A stretch of 64,000 nucleotides of DNA from contig NC_092180.1 of assembly GCF_043641665.1 (NCBI RefSeq), positions 13,323,891-13,387,890 of the forward strand, read 5' to 3'. Below are positions 62,811 through 64,000 of the stretch, piece by piece. Made by a program: the position numbers and the translations under genes. Under the pieces are notes generated by a model. The model did not search any database. It had not been told where the DNA came from and worked only from the letters and a program-made list of their open reading frames with translations. This DNA is from Enoplosus armatus (taxonomy: Eukaryota; Chordata; Actinopteri; Centrarchiformes; Enoplosidae). The first letter of the stretch is position 1; every line of letters starts with the position of its first letter.

Positions 62811-64000
62811 TTGTACAGTTGGTGCATTGGACAAACCATTATTGTAGTACAACAATGGTAGACTGAGCCCCGCTGAATACAACAGCATTAATAACAATAA
62901 GGTCAATACAGTATTACAGTCAAGGAACTCAGGGGATAACAAAGTCAACAGCTGTCTCATTCTTTGTATGGGGCCTTAAAATCTTCATATATCTTCTCTT
63001 CTGTTTAGAGATATGGTGCGACATTTATGAAAAAGAGCACATTTTTATTAACCTCGTGTTAGAATCTTAAATCACTTGGAATGAGTTTGAACTTGCTTTT
63101 CCAGTAATTACAGTTTTTTCTCCAATGGTGTCCATTGTACCAACTGTTGTGGTTTAAAGATAAAAGTAATTGGCAATTTGTTAAGCACTTAAACTATCAT
63201 TTCCCCGATTAACTGCACAGTTAAAAGGCTCCTTTGTCTAATTACACTGAAACAAGAGTATTATAATCAGTGCTCAGCTTTGTTGTTGATCTCACTGATG
63301 GTGCTGCCACGCCCTTGTAGGATACGAGTGCTTTTACTTAGATGTAAATCAAGAGATGATTATTACAGTGTCTCTAACCCTTGTTTACCATTTGAAAAAT
63401 GAAGAATACAAGGGGGGGGAACACTTATTCAGAATGGTACCATAGTCATGTAAAAAAAAATTGTTTTTTGCCTTAAAACATTTATAATGCACATTATCCC
63501 AAGAGATTCTTCCCCAAATGAGTAAATAAATACCATTGTAATGCAGCACAACCCTGCCCCCGATCTGAGGCAAATCCCCTATAAGGAGTATAAATCTGCA
63601 AGGCTTTGTGGGTAATTAGCGAACATGTTCGGGAATGTTAGCAGAGTTTGGCAGGTGCGTTTGATCAGTGGCTAGAGGCAAAATCACTGTTGACAGAGGG
63701 AGATGGCAGGAGGATCGAGATAGGATGGCAAGTGGGTGGGGGAGAGAGAAGTGTGAGGGCTGAGGGGCAGGTTTTACTAAACCACACTTTTTTTTTTATT
63801 TCACCACAGACACTCTCTACAGAGACAAGGCAGTATCTATATATGAGATTATTTAGAGGACAACTGACAGAAATTAAGTTTATCAATAGACTATTGAGAA
63901 CTGAAGCTTTTGTAGTGTACTGTTTGGTTTTATCGTGAAAGACCTCAGAGAAACATCATATATTGTAATGATCAACTAATGAGACGATGATAAAGTCTAT

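Larger units (their letters stand above)
57286..64000. other. Non-coding stretch to the window end
   Basis: 6.7 kb with no supported gene. ORFs are at most 96 codons and unrecognised. It contains a degenerate CA-rich segment near 59.54-59.61 kb, (GT)8 near 60.40 kb, a T14 run at 62095-62108 and a hairpin at 62787-62810. A possible dispersed repeat at 60.91-61.08 kb is listed separately. Confidence 0.5.

Overview
This window looks like intergenic DNA from a ray-finned (teleost, probably percomorph-type) fish. The sequence is AT-rich. It has no dense run of long ORFs, no bacterial gene layout and no recognisable rRNA or tRNA. It carries many dinucleotide microsatellites and a set of repeats typical of fish genomes: a Tc1-like DD34E transposon, hAT-like non-autonomous elements, and LINE 3' ends. 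Species and locus cannot be named from the sequence. I found no host protein-coding exon that I can support. Almost every ORF is shorter than about 130 codons, and none shows a recognisable domain apart from the transposon fragments.

Layout. Positions 1-12,470 are mostly unique-looking non-coding DNA with a (GA)n/G12 tract near 7.05 kb, an imperfect inverted repeat near 4.2 kb and some conserved-element-like stretches. A hAT-like MITE lies at about 12.47-12.79 kb. The best-defined feature is an almost complete Tc1/mariner element at 17,744-19,363. It has 80-bp terminal inverted repeats, flanking TA dinucleotides and a minus-strand 342-codon transposase reading frame broken by one in-frame TAG. 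A convergent (GT)n/(CA)n microsatellite pair lies at 22.58-22.90 kb. A second, oppositely oriented copy of the same hAT-like MITE is at 24.6-24.9 kb, followed by a SINE-like repeat (about 25.0 kb) and a LINE 3' end (26.6-27.0 kb).

From 29 to 64 kb the DNA is again mostly unique-looking. It is interrupted by dispersed-repeat fragments at about 29.75, 33.66, 36.4, 36.95-37.34, 41.68, 43.78-44.05 (a MITE with visible inverted ends and a G-rich core), 50.28-50.67 and 60.9 kb. A perfectly alternating purine-pyrimidine (Z-DNA-prone) tract lies at 45.94-46.01 kb, an (AT)n tract at 52.1 kb and a (GT)n tract at 57.24 kb. Several stretches rich in TAATTA/ATTA-type sites look like conserved non-coding elements, which would fit a gene desert around a developmental gene, but this is inference only.

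There is no set of cooperating genes here. The only protein-coding logic is that of the Tc1 transposon, whose transposase would bind the terminal repeats and move the element by cut-and-paste at TA sites. This copy is disabled by the nonsense codon. I see no convincing undescribed biological system. The most distinctive observations are the nearly intact Tc1 copy, the paired complementary microsatellites, the Z-DNA-prone palindromic tract and the G-rich MITE.
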